Shown here one piece after another: positions 35,384 through 49,411 of a DNA stretch of 64,000 nt. Numbering within the stretch: position 1 is the stretch's first letter; every line of letters starts with the position of its first letter. The stretch is from Chaetoderma sp. LZ-2023a. Lineage: Eukaryota > Mollusca > Caudofoveata > Chaetodermatida > Chaetodermatidae. The translations under genes were made by a program, and so were the position numbers. The stretch covers positions 97,032,140-97,096,139 of the forward strand of contig CM067374.1 in the NCBI GenBank assembly GCA_034401795.1. The letters run 5' to 3'. A model generated the notes under the pieces. It was not told the origin of the DNA. It made no database searches and saw only the letters and a list, made by a program, of their open reading frames with translations.

Positions 35384-36086
35384 ACATATGAGCCAGTGCT
35401 ACTGTGCACTGGGCGAGAGGACAGCATGTTAGCATGTTAGACATGTTAGCCAGTGCTACTGTGCTAACGTGGTCAGAGCATGTTAGCACGTTAGCCATAT
35501 TAGCAAGTGCTACAGTGCTAAAATGACCAGACCATGTTAGCACGTTAGACATATTAGCCAGTGCTACTGTGCATTATATGGCAGAAGAGCATGTTAGCGC
35601 ATTAGACATTTTAGCCGGTGATACTATGCTTTAGATGAGAGGAGAACACGTTAGCACATTAGCCATATTAGCCAGTGAAACTGTGCACTAGACGAGAGAA
35701 GGAGAGCATGTTAGCCCATTAGACATATTAGCCAGTGCTACTGTGCTAACATGGTCAAATCATGTTAGCACGTTAGACATATTAGCCAGTGCTACTGGCA
35801 ATAGATGGCAGGAAAGCATGTTAGCACGTTAGACATATTAGCCGGTGCTACTGTGCAATGCAATATATGGCAGGATAGCATGTTAGCACATTAGACATAT
35901 TAGCCAGTGCTACTGTGCAATAGATGGCAGGAAAGCAGGTTAGCACGTTAGACATAATAGCCAGTGCTACTGTAGAATGCAATATATGGCAGGATAGCAT
36001 GTTAGCACATTAGACATATTAGCCAGTGATACGGTGCATTAGATGCGAGGAGATCATGTTAGCACGTTAGCCATATTAGCTATAAC
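35384..36086 (+). repeat. Minisatellite, ~12 units of 54-63 bp
   Basis: Each unit contains CATGTTAGCACGTTAGACAT then ATTAGCCAGTGCTACTGTGC. CATGTTAGC-type starts fall at about 35,479, 35,533, 35,590, 35,648, 35,707, 35,761, 35,817, 35,879, 35,936, 35,999 and 36,055. Units come in three length classes (54, 56-59, 62-63) caused by the variable segment after CTGTGC; the longest has GCAATGCAATATATGGCAGG. Confidence 0.9.
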
Positions 36087-36232
36087 CTGCTGGCTAAATT
36101 GGCAACTGTGCCAAATCGTATGCTTCTTTAAGCTGATAAAACTGGATTTTCCCCATAGGAAATGTATGGGCCTTTTCCCAATACCTGCAATTGCGCACCT
36201 CTCTCCGTGCTACATTGCCACGGGACTGTGGC

Positions 36233-36640
36233 TTATAAACATTCTGAGTCGCGATACGCGTTTCCGCTGTCTGACCGGGCGCGGTTGTTATTAGTGTTCC
36301 GATAGTGTAACACATTGTCCCAATCCGGGAACATGTCCTGGACAACCTCATGTTCCACCATGAGTTTCGCAGGGAATTTGATCGATGCCGTTCTCCCACT
36401 TTGCTTAGCTCGTCTCAGTTCTGGCCATAATTGAGGTCGCGCTTCTACAATTTGATGGGTGTAGTCTCTGCTAACTGAGTAAGCCGACCCGCGTAATTTC
36501 GGTGTCGCTCGAAAAATAACATCAATGGCGCGATAAGTGGTCTGGGTTTCTGACTGCTTCTCCGATATGCACAAAGACGATGAGCCAGTCGAAACGCATG
36601 TTGTATGGACTCATGCCAAATATATGTTAGCTTGAATTAC
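36233..36640 (-). pseudogene. L1-type ORF1 protein fragment
   Basis: The minus-strand ORF contains RATPKLRGSAYSV, ARPQLWPELRRAKQSGRTA and IKFPAKLMVEHE. This follows the C-terminal domain of L1/Tx1-like ORF1 proteins (a LRG...Y.V, R..L.P....A...G..A pattern). In another frame upstream, FRLAHRLCAYRR then KPRPLIAPL resembles the preceding RNA-recognition part, so a frameshift lies near 36,530. No ORF2 neighbour. Assignment rests on pattern similarity by eye. Confidence 0.5.
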
Positions 36641-37032
36641 ATGTATCTATAACTTTACTGCGTTGCGAAACCAATTCCACAACAGTAATGCGATTCCGCA
36701 ATTATAGATTGTCGTACAACAATTACATTTAAAATGATTAAATTATATCTCTCATTATAAAGTACAAGGATGATTTTGCTGATGTTGAGACAGACATTTG
36801 GCAGTCCCATAAGGTAGGGTGTTTCATGAGTTCTAAAGAAACACGTGCGAGAAGTTGCGACCCTGGTAACTTTGTCCAACATGGCAACCATTCTTCAGAC
36901 CGACAGGCAGACCAGACACACAACACATAGTTGTTATCACAACTAAAAATTAAACATTAATATTTCACAGAGAAAAGTATTACTAATTAACTATTATTAA
37001 TACTTTCATCGATGAAGTCCTGTTATATCAAT
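36641..37032. other. Gene-free stretch
   Basis: AT-rich; nothing recognised. Confidence 0.45.
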
Positions 37033-37402
37033 GGACCTTTCCGGTTTTAGCTATGCCCCGCCCATCCCTAGCTAAGCTCCACCCACACATCCCTCGCGTT
37101 GGGATCGATCGATCTCTGAACAACCTGATTCTCAATTTCCACAAAACCACACAGGTAAGCTGTTGAATATTTTGAAACTAATTTGACTGCCTAAGGCAGC
37201 AACAGCACCAAGTCAAATTAGTTTCAAAATATTCAACAGCGTATAATTACAAATACATGCAAGTCATACAAGGTGTCGGACTATTTGAGATTTGATGACG
37301 GTCTATATGGAACCGTTTGTTACGTAATGATTGTGACGTCATGGGCTGAGCTGATTATGACGTCATATGAAGTCAGACGATGGATGGATACTCTAGAAAG
37401 GT
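37033..37402 (+). mobile_element. P1 MITE, near-complete copy
   Basis: Left end GGACCTTTCCGGTTTTAGCT, right end ACTCTAGAAAGGT. The hairpin is the cleanest in the window: GTAAGCTGTTGAATATTTTG AAACTAATTTGACTG opposite AAGTCAAATTAGTTTCAAAA TATTCAACAGC. Confidence 0.85.
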
Positions 37403-37432
37403 GAATTTCAAGCTAATCACATAGGGAATGTG

Positions 37433-37752
37433 CTGAACAGTTTGAAAATAATTTGGCTGGAATGTACTGCTGCCATGAAATTAATGACCTCCAGTAAAAT
37501 TAGTTTCAGATTATTCTACAGGATTTTTGTAGGGCTGCTTTGAATTTGAAATAACGGGGCTTAATCGGTGACATGGTTAACTTGGATTTTCTTTTCACAA
37601 ACACCCTAATAAAATCACTTTCTTAATCATTTGAACCATAATGACCAAATGGCAAATAGTTAATAATTTAATAAATATTCTATTGAATATTGTGAAAATT
37701 ATTTGTCTATGTCGCAGTAACATGCTCAAATTAAGTTAATTTAAAAAACAGC
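37433..37752. repeat. Two short P1-core-type hairpins in a row
   Basis: First at 37,433-37,521 (TGAACAGTTTGAAAATAATT / AAAATTAGTTTCAGATTATT). Second at about 37,680-37,752 (CTATTGAATATTGTGAAAAT / ATTTAAAAAACAGCTTGCCT). Both lack P1 outer ends. Confidence 0.5.
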
Positions 37753-38224
37753 TTGCCTGTTTGAGTGTCTTAAATTGTCTAACTACATGGTGGAACAGAA
37801 TACCACTTCTCGTCTGTCACGTTATGGGCACGTGCCATTGCGTAATACATAAAAATAATAATCCAAAGACAGGCAGTCGTCCTTGCTATCACTCTCTATT
37901 CTGTGTAAGGTATTTGCGCACTATATTCTGCTACGACATACTACATTTCCTCCACACAAAGAGGCACATATTTTGTACCATATGTCAGTAACTGTTAAAT
38001 ACTGACACTTTCCTTTAACCCGAACAGGGATGCATATGCACATAGGGATTCAGCTATACACAACTTGTGAAATGCAGCAGATTTAGTATTGCCAAACAAA
38101 GCGCGAGAAAGAGCATGTGCAAATATGGTAACCTTACATGTACACCATTCTACTCACATTGATGCTTGCATGGCTTTAATCTCGCGTAGCATTCCACTAT
38201 AAACAGCAGATTGCATCCAAATAT
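37753..38224. other. Gene-free stretch
   Basis: Only chance ORFs; nothing recognised. Confidence 0.4.
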
Positions 38225-38765
38225 TTTCTTAGCACAATGTATGGGTAGGACCAAGATATCAGAATCATCTACAAGTATTGTTACATATCGTTCTTTTGCT
38301 AATTCCCATTCTTTTTCACAATGAGAGTATCAGCATCAGCTTATGCATGAATTATTTTATGATCTTTACTCCGCAAATGATTTCCAAGTATGTCCACAAA
38401 ATGCTGCTTATTTTTGCCGTTTAAAAGGATTGACCCTTTGCTGATAAGAGGCGGAGAGGTTTCCTCAAATGCGACTGCCACTGAAGATCGTATGGCTTTC
38501 TTTGTATATTCTACATCTTTAGTGCTGGAAGTTCCATAACAATCAACGGCTACTGTAACTGTTCTGTAATGCCGATCCGCGTAATTTTCATAATGCTGAA
38601 GAACATCTACAAGTGTGCATGTATTAGGCCATGGCAATATCTGAATCAATGCACCACCATCAAGAACATAGTATTTTCACGTTTACATGGATTATTGTTC
38701 ACTGTCAAAGCGTCCGGATCTTTTGCTAAAGACGACTTGTCGACCTTTCTTATGGAATGTGTTGC
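38225..38765 (-). pseudogene. PIN/FEN-like domain protein remnant
   Basis: Minus-strand pieces in conserved order: SIRKVDKSSLAKDPDALT, then VLDGGALIQILPWPNTCT, HYRTVTVAVDCYGTSSTKD, SKGSILLNGKNKQHFVDIL, then after a TAA at 38,341 ADADTLIV, and after a frame change YVTILVDDSDILVLPIHC. The spaced acidic motifs (DGG, STKD-E, DADT, DDSDILV) resemble a large family of uncharacterised invertebrate proteins, which I recognise only by pattern. The layout resembles PIN or flap-nuclease folds; that fold is inference. A stop, a frameshift near 38,310 and another near 38,675 show that it is dead. It may be a processed or transposon-carried copy. Confidence 0.55.
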
Positions 38766-39402
38766 TTGATCAAATAGCATCTGTCATCCATCCATCCGTC
38801 TGACTGTCTGCCCTTCGGGCTATATCCTAGAAACTGTTTGGTGGCATTCATCAATGGTGTTATGTGAGTTACTCATATCACTGCAATACAACATTTACAC
38901 CATAGATACAGATGGGGCCATGGTGGAGGGTGGGGCGGGCTGGGACAGAAAGTCAAAGTTCGCGGAATTCAATCAGATTTGCAGATTGTGAGACAATGTA
39001 TATATTAGGCTCATTGGTGATTTACGCACTGGCATTTACATTCAGCAGTAAATAGCTTGAGGAATTGAAAAGGAAATCAGATTTAAATGATTTGTCGAAC
39101 TATGCATTTCAATAAGCTTTAATTAGATGTGTACAATTCCATTGTTTCATTTATAACAAAAAGGTGATTTGACATAAATATGACATTTACTGACCTCTAA
39201 AACCTTTTTATACTTCTAGATTTTTAATATATTGTCTACTGGTAGGTGGTCTTAAAATAATATGGGCGTGAATTTGTTTTATGTTAAGGTATTTTTTGCT
39301 ATATCTACTCAACTATAACACAAACATCATACTATATGCCTTAGAATCAATGGGTCAAGATCTGGATCGCCGACACAGTTGATACAAGCTCACCCCGTCT
39401 AC
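38766..39402. other. Gene-free flank of the giant element
   Basis: No feature recognised. CATCCATCCATCCG low-complexity patch at about 38,788. Confidence 0.4.
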
Positions 39403-42400
39403 TGTAGCTCACCGGGTAGTGTCAGGCCATTCCGGTGTATCATGTCGACTCGCCGCAAGTGCACGACGAGTGATGACGCTGGTTAGCATCCGGTCTCGGG
39501 GTGACGGAACTTGTACGAGACGGCCCTGCGGGAAACAAAAACCGGCTCCTAAGGCCAGTGGAACTCAATCGTTCCGGTGGGGGCCGTGCGACCATCGTCG
39601 CGAACGTTAAACACAATGGTCTCATCCCACGAGTTTGTGTCACCAGTATGCCTGTCCATAGCAATTTCGTGGTCTATGGACTTACAAGATTTGATTTGGT
39701 GACCTAAAAATATAAGTCTATGCAATGAGTTTACCTAAACAATTAAAAATATGCTAGATAAAACTACAATCAGAGCATACGAAAATACGAGACATAGAGA
39801 CAGATAGATGAACTTTTAAACATGGGGCTCCCGGAGGTACCACACAGACTTGTAGGTCCGCAGAGGTATCCCCGCAAGGGAGGCTCCGGTACACGAGACG
39901 TAACTAGTTAACTTAATATAAGATATTATACCTCTAAGCTGAAAGGAAGAAGGTTATCTCAGACGAAAGGTGATGTGCCTCACGCCGGCACTACTCCTAA
40001 TGCAAGTTTTGGGTGAGGAGTATTATCCTGGCGTGGACCGTCATCGCTGAATGCTTGTGAGAGGCAAGTGCCTTGCACGGGCCACCGTATCGGGAAGGTG
40101 TCGCCACTGCTTTAAGCAGAAAAAGAAAGGTAGGTAAAAATGGGCCTACCCTAATATTTCAATCAAAAATGCTTTAGAAAGAAAAGACCATACCTAGTGA
40201 GATTATGACTATAGGGATGCGTACTGTTTTACGTGAAGAAGGGACGGAGGATTCCCGATGGATTCCCTTGTCACCGTCTTATGTAGTTCGTGTTTTGCTG
40301 TATTAGTAGTTGCCGCTTTTTTTCTGTGGGCCTTCTGCTTTGCTTAATTCCCTTTAGTTTTAGTTATTTTCAGAACAAGAATAATTTTAGGCCGCAACTG
40401 GCTGATATCTACTTAGCTATTAGACACGGCTGTCACGGAGAACAGATGCCCCAAGACATCAATACTAGAGACAGCGCTCATACATGTTACGTAGCAGGAT
40501 CTCCGAACTGAATAAGAATCCGGACATCCCGCCCAGCAACCACATAGAACATTACAAGACATGGGTTACATTTCACAAAAGCATTATTAGACCATTTCTC
40601 CTATCGTTATGGTGGGGGTAAGAGAGACGAATTCCCACCGTAAATGTCCTTCCCGCAAGGGCGTGGCAGATCTAAATATCATGCCCAGACATTTTAACAG
40701 AATTCGGTGGGGATGCGCATCTCGCCCATCACCGGGTCCTATGGAACTAACCGTTGTACCTGTCATTAGGTTTATATAGCACTGCGGTGCGGGAGGATTG
40801 TCAGTAAATAAGATAATAATTAATACATGTGTTTTCGCAGTGCTTTCCTACATTGGCTTAAAGTGCTAACTACTAAGTATCCAAAGATACACGGGAAATG
40901 TATGGCCATCACCGCTCGGAAACCCCAATAGTTTCCCAGAGTCGGATCAGCCCATGGTGCGGATAGGGACATTCAAACAATTAAGAAGCCACAAGGCTGA
41001 GTGGAACATGAAGAGAGACAAAATCTTACTTATGAGTCTTACCGGAGTGCGGGGCTAGATTATCGCACTACCGGAAGAGAAGAGTATATTACACAGTATG
41101 TAATGAAGAAAGTGTCTCTAATTATTTTGAACCTATCCTATTGAGCTGGATAGAAAAGGTTTAGTCGGTAGCATGCCGGGCTAAACAGAGTTATAGCATG
41201 GACGGCGACCTCAGTGAAAAATTGTTGGTGGCGGGAGAAAGTGTTGCATATATAAGTGTTGCTGTATAGTGTTTCCTACGTGCACTGCAGTCCTATATTT
41301 TCTATGAATAAACAAAACATATGAACGGATGGCCACTGGCCATATATATACATAATCTAACTAGAACAATCAATTCGGTCTCAAGTGATCAAGATATATA
41401 TATATAACAGTACAGGTTAACGAACCTACTATCGTGCGGTTAGCAACACATTGAGGAAAATGAGAATAATTATCAACAAATACAGAAATTATAACTAGCG
41501 GTCCTAAGACCATTACGGTTTCTTTTAGTCATCGGGACCATTATTGCGGATACAATATAATTAACAAAACCTCTATAGAGAAATAATTAAACTGTGAAGT
41601 ATAGTTACTTGAATACTTGGTAGTCATTCCTAAGTTAGGCTACCGTGTTACTGAAATTGATACGTTGATCCGTAGTCGACGTGAAATGATACGCTCTCCG
41701 GAAGCTGGAAAGTTCCCACAGGTTGGTTCCCGCAAGCTGTTTTCCGCAAACAAGACTTCCGCAAGAACACTCATGGCGGAGGTGCATCGCTTAGTGCTGT
41801 AGGCCTAATAGAATGCCTAACGAGCAGTCAGTAAAAGATACGATTGTACCACGTGGTGAAGAAAGTTCCCGTACACTGATGGCATGGATGGAAGATGTAA
41901 ACAACCTGTCACTAGCGGGGGTTGTCAGAGGCAAACGAGGATACAAAACAAAGCTTCACGGTGCTGGGTACGTCAGCCAGCTCTGAAGATGCACCGGGCA
42001 GAGTTTACTGGCTGCGGTCGAAAGTCAAAAGTACCGACACGATATTAGTGCGGCAGCGATTGAAATACCACTTTTATGTGTGGCCGGCAGATCCGGCGAG
42101 TCATCCATCAAATAACATCACGTCTCTACATCTGTAGACTCACATATTCTGGCCGTAAAGGCCTCACCGCAAATTTGTGTTCCGAATGTAGCTGTTTGTA
42201 TTCGTGAACAATTATCAGAAGTTCCAAATTACTCCCGTAAATGGGGAGTTACAAAATTGTTTTAGTGCAGTGGGTTGGAGAACTGCATGCTACGGGATAA
42301 AAACCTGACACATAGCGAAGGAAGACGCGTATTGTCTGTCACGCTTGTAGTAGCTGATACAGATCCAACCCTGTTCGTCCCCTGGCCGAGGATGCTCTCG

Positions 42401-42981
42401 ATCACTGGATCGTTTCTCCTTTTATACTCCTCGTGACGTCACAGGTGCAGGCTTCATCCAATCATCGTTCGAGCAAGAACCAATCAGTGCGCAGCTAAAA
42501 ATAGCGCAGTCCAACGTTCTAGAACATTCTAGAAGCTTTGCGTCCACGTGGTTATGACGTCACAGCAATATTTTGAAGATAATCATGAACAGTTTTCCCT
42601 GGATAACTCAGCCATTTCTCAACCGATTTTGAAATGGTTTACAGATTTGAAAAGCCCGTTGAATTCTGGTCTTAATTAATGCCAGATTCAACGGGAACAG
42701 GCAATCAGTAAGGATTACAGGGTACCATCTCGGTACACTAAAAGCGCCAACCTATCTTGGTCGTAAGTACACTCTCCATATAAACAGCGTCCTAGCGCGC
42801 ATGCGCATCATGCGTTTTAACGAACTTAGTCGTTTTTCGACATGCTATCTCTCCCATATGCCTATATACGCTTATGGCTCTACGCAGAGGGGCGTGTTCA
42901 GGAAACAAATCCACGACGGGCGGCGCGTAGCCAGCTCAGCAGGTACGGCCGGTATCCGACCGATCGATCTGAACTACACCA
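39403..42981 (-). repeat. 3' LTR (left copy) of the giant gypsy element
   Basis: Aligned throughout with 55,743-59,338, e.g. GTCAGGCCATTCCGGTGTAT at 39,420 and 55,760, and AGGAAACAAATCCACGACGG at 42,900. Plus-strand ORFs in it (e.g. 40,290-40,511) are not kept open in the other LTR, so they are not supported as genes. An unusually large share of the LTR, about 3.0 kb, lies downstream of the predicted transcription start. Confidence 0.92.
42412..42446 (-). promoter_or_regulatory. LTR core promoter: CRE plus TATA
   Basis: Minus strand: TGACGTCA (42,434-42,441) then 7 bases, TATAAAAGG (42,418-42,426) and AGAAAC. CCAAT-type motifs lie at 42,457 and 42,480, and CACGTG plus a second TGACGTCA at 42,545-42,563. 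On the plus strand CATATAAACAG at 42,777 could be an antisense TATA. Confidence 0.65.
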
Positions 42982-42995
42982 CCCCCTCCTAGTTT
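42982..42995 (-). promoter_or_regulatory. Polypurine tract of the giant element
   Basis: Minus strand AAACTAGGAGGGGG directly precedes the LTR start TGGTGTAG. It is in the position and of the composition expected for plus-strand primer selection. Confidence 0.7.
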
Positions 42996-44013
42996 GTCAT
43001 CAATGGCAAACGATCGCGCATGGCGGATCGATGCACGGATGTACACTAGGTGGGAATTATAGACTTCCCGGGTAGGCGCATGGCCGGAAAGGAGTAGTGA
43101 CACATTAGACACGTATTCAAGAGACAGTGCACATAGGGGTGCCAAGAGCATACTTTTAGTTTTTAATTTTGACCTGGAATTATTTTTCAGGGGTGCCAAG
43201 AGCATACTTTTAGTTTTTAATTTTGACCTGGAATTATTTTTCCAGGCCTTTCATCTTTTCTTTGTTTTATTACTAATATTACGGTGCATGCTATAACTTT
43301 ATTTAGTGGATGATTCTAAACAATAGCTCGCATGGGTGTTCTCCTTGAGTGCGGATAATCATGATCTCCGCAAAGAACACCCAAGCTCCAACGTACCACA
43401 ATTTAAGTTTGTAAATATATATAAAAATATAATAAGAAAAAGACAAGGTATATTTAGACCATGTAACATACCCTTATGCGGTATTTATTTATTACTTATG
43501 CCATATTACTTGCGCACCCCGGGTAAATAAAGTGGTATGCAACACGTATCACTTAGCATTATCATTATATAAAATATCTATTTGCGGCCCATTATTGCGG
43601 GTCCGCAATGGTCAGCTTTCACTGGCCTCATATCCATCCTGACATCTGAGACAGGAAGAAAAATAATAAGAAAAATAAGATATATATAATAATAATAATA
43701 ATAATAACAAGAATTGGTTTATCAGGCAGCCTCAACGTAGCTGAGACTGCATGATGGGATCGTGACATTATTGCACTGCGGAATGTTGTATTCTTTACAT
43801 CGCACACAACGTTCTTACAACCTCGGAGTCCGCAGTGCTCATTTCGTGTGAGACACAACCGGGCACTGAAATGTGCGGCTGTGTCGGATAACCGTAGTCA
43901 TCCTAAGGATGGGATTCAATTGATCTAACATATATAATAAGAAGAAAAGTATTTTAAAAATAAAGTAATAATTAATACATTTCCACGAATCGCCTATTGA
44001 TATTTCTGCTGAA
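42996..44013 (-). other. 3' non-coding segment of the giant element
   Basis: A direct duplication: GGGGTGCCAAGAGCATACTT TTAGTTTTTAATTTTGACCT GGAATTATTTTTC occurs at about 43,135 and 43,191. An (AAT)n run at 43,685-43,706. A minus-strand ORF (43,628-43,858) has a hydrophobic run, but this comes from the (AAT)n tract. Confidence 0.6.
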
Positions 44014-46780
<2,767 letters not shown>

Positions 46781-46970
46781 AGTTAGTTGTGGGAACTTTA
46801 TTCAAAACCTAATGCCCTATCTCTTCATGGTTTATATTTTCCAGGCCAAATATAATAATAAAATAATAAGAAGAAAAACAGCAGAATTTGGTTTGCGATA
46901 CGAAAGAAGCCTAATGCTATGTTCTTCCCAGGTGTCGAGTTTTGATGGGAAGACAAGTTTCAGAGCGCGC

Positions 46971-47005
46971 TTTCTCCTTTTATACTATTTGGTGACGTCA
47001 CAGGT
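46971..47005 (-). promoter_or_regulatory. Internal copy of the LTR-type promoter
   Basis: Minus strand: CACCTGTGACGTCACC then TATAAAAGGAGAAA, matching the LTR block base for base apart from about six positions between CRE and TATA. TGACGTCA is at 46,993-47,000 and TATAAAAGG at 46,976-46,984, about 200-240 bases upstream of the accessory ORF. On the plus strand CATATAAAGGGAG at 47,106 is a possible divergent TATA, paralleling the LTR. Confidence 0.65.
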
Positions 47006-49411
47006 GGCGGATGACCACACCTAAAAGTTTTAACACGTGATTCGGTCATCCTTATGTGAATGTTTCCTCGTTTTCCGGCCTGGACGTCATAGGATTAATT
47101 CCTCCCATATAAAGGGAGTACTTTTAATCATAGGAAGAATGGCTCGTTAAACTTGTCTTTATTTCGCACATTTAACAGCCTCCGATCAACATGAAAACGT
47201 GGTACTACTTTTTCTTGACGGAGCCTCACCTTTTAATTAGCATGAGGCGGTTCTCCAGGTTGGATGCTTATAAACTTGCCTATTTAATTTTAGGCTGGAG
47301 TGCCCGATGGGGTGTAGGGGAGCCAGGTGACGTCAGCGGTAATATCCCGGACTCACGCCCATCACTCCTCCATCACGCTGTGGTAGTCGCGTCTTTGGAC
47401 GGCTCTTTTGTTTAAAGCGTTCATCCAACTTACTGGAAATAGCAGTAAATGTCACGTGGCTCTAAAAAGCACGTGCTTGATTGGAAACGTGTATGCTGTC
47501 TATGGCGACGCCCAAAATGCTGTTGCCGAGGTGTAGTCTGTTGCAGAGGCGAGAGATAGAAATATATATGTTACATCAAGATCTTTATAATGTCCCGTAT
47601 TTGCGCGAGTTCTTTAACATGCATCTTAGTAGGTATCTGTAATAAGTCGTTCTCAGCCCGTGTTGATTATAGATTGGAATGCAAGGAAGAGAATTTTTGA
47701 AATTCTCTTTATAATTTTACTGTCAGATTTTTAATGCCGCTTTACCAGCCCGTGCTCTAATGATTTGTAGCTCGGTAGAGCAGTTGTGCTTTTAATCAAA
47801 AATTTAACAGTATTGTTGTAAGTAATTTTGATGTGTGGTTTAAACAGTTCTATTCATGTGGTAGATCAACGTTACTGACCCCGTCAAGATAACTGTGTTT
47901 TCCGAGCGGGAGGTCTGCCAAGCATTCTCCTCAATGGGTAGAACTAGCTCCTGTCCCGGCCTAGACCAAACACATTAGTACCATTTTAATAATGGTTAAA
48001 TTACAGTACAACTCGCAAAAATGTGTGCCACAATTATTACAATTATAATGCCATCATTCGGAGATTGCGAATACAGTCAACCTGAGTGTCTGTGTTTCTG
48101 TCATGTTGGTGATTTGAATCTGATACACATGACTGGTTTTCTGTGGATGGTACTTGCGCTGTGGTGAAAGTGACGTGCTTATGGCCGCCAGGTGCGGGAG
48201 GTAGGAGGGAGAGGTGGCGTGAATGTCAACTTTATCAAACCCTGAGGGTATTTCACTCTGTAATGGCCGAGCCCGTGGGCGGGACAGAGGTACTTTAAAG
48301 CGTAGATGACCTGTTGGATGTTGTCGTAACTTTGATCAATCCATTGTCGAATTCAACTTTTCGGTAGTAAAATCCTACTCGTGACTGATGACAATGCGGG
48401 CATCTTGCTCTCTTAATAATATTGACTATTATTACATGTAGATGAAGTATGTAGCTTAGCTGTTTCCGTACAACATCGGGAAGAAGGAAAGGGGGGTGGG
48501 GGTTCGTTGGACAAACGTCCTCCCGTGACATGTACTGTAGATGGTTGTAGTGCATTCCTGATATCCATATGATCAGTTCTCCCGTAACTGGATAAGAAGG
48601 TGTGTGCGGGAGATTTGTTGGCTGCTGTCTGTTGATGATAATGCTGTTGTCGGGATGTCCGGGCTGCTATAAGCGGAGTGGGCGCATAGGTGTAGTCTGC
48701 AGGAGATATTATTTCTCCTGCAATTTTGTGCGGGAGGAATTTTGTTGCGGGAATATTTATGTCTCTACCGGTAATTAATTAAGATTGGTAGGTGCTGCTA
48801 AATGCTGATGTTGCCGATGTTGAATGTTTCGATTATGCTGAGTACAACGGAGCAAGTATGTGATGTACGCGCATTGATGAATTGACGCATCCAGTCTTGA
48901 AGGCAGGTGAGTTCTTGTAGGTGTTGACATTCTGTCTGTTGTGTGGTGTCCTGACTGCTCACGGGGGAGTATGGCAGGCCAAATGGATAGGGTGGCCTTT
49001 GGATAGGGGGATGTAGTCATCTCCCATTACATGACGGTTGATGTCCTGTCGTAATTTTTAGACACCGGGAAAATTCGAGCCGAGAGTCTGCTGAACTGGC
49101 TGCTTCCCTGCCCACTGCGGGGGGTGGGGGGTGGGGGGTGGATGGTAACGTTGGTCAGTGCGGTGCGGGATGCCCTCTCCTCTGCAGCTGAAGATTGACA
49201 GCCAACAGACGACGAGTGGAGTGTGAAATGGACTGGGCTGGTGATGTCCGAACTTGGTGTGTACATAAGGGACGCAAATTGGAGTGATGGCAGTGGTGGG
49301 ACTACTGCAGAGGGTGTCCCTTGGGAGGGGCGTGGTTTTTACGATTTCGGGAATTGGTCAGGTACACCTACTGGGTTTGTATGGTTCTGCGGTTCTAGAC
49401 ACGCTAAGGCT
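47006..49411 (-). other. Spacer between pol and the accessory ORF
   Basis: No recognisable domain. Minus-strand stretches at 48,775-49,266 (Ser/Thr/Pro/His-rich) and 48,295-48,555 (with RARCPHCHQSRVGFYYRK, one CxxC) could be decayed continuation of pol or another accessory exon. A plus-strand ORF at 47,191-47,415 (74 codons) follows the possible divergent TATA. A tRNA-like scrap TAGCTCGGTAGAGCAG lies at 47,769. Confidence 0.4.

Noticed and set aside
35384-36086. Possible CRISPR-like array
   Set aside because: Units are adjacent and related along their whole length with no unique spacers: a minisatellite in a eukaryotic genome.
43628-43858. Minus-strand ORF with a strong hydrophobic run, possible envelope anchor
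   Set aside because: The hydrophobic run is encoded by an (AAT)n repeat and A-rich DNA; no signal peptide or ectodomain.
47755-47815. tRNA-Lys-like scrap (TAGCTCGGTAGAGCAG, CTTTTAATC)
   Set aside because: No acceptor stem pairing, no B box and extra bases before the A box; at most a relic.
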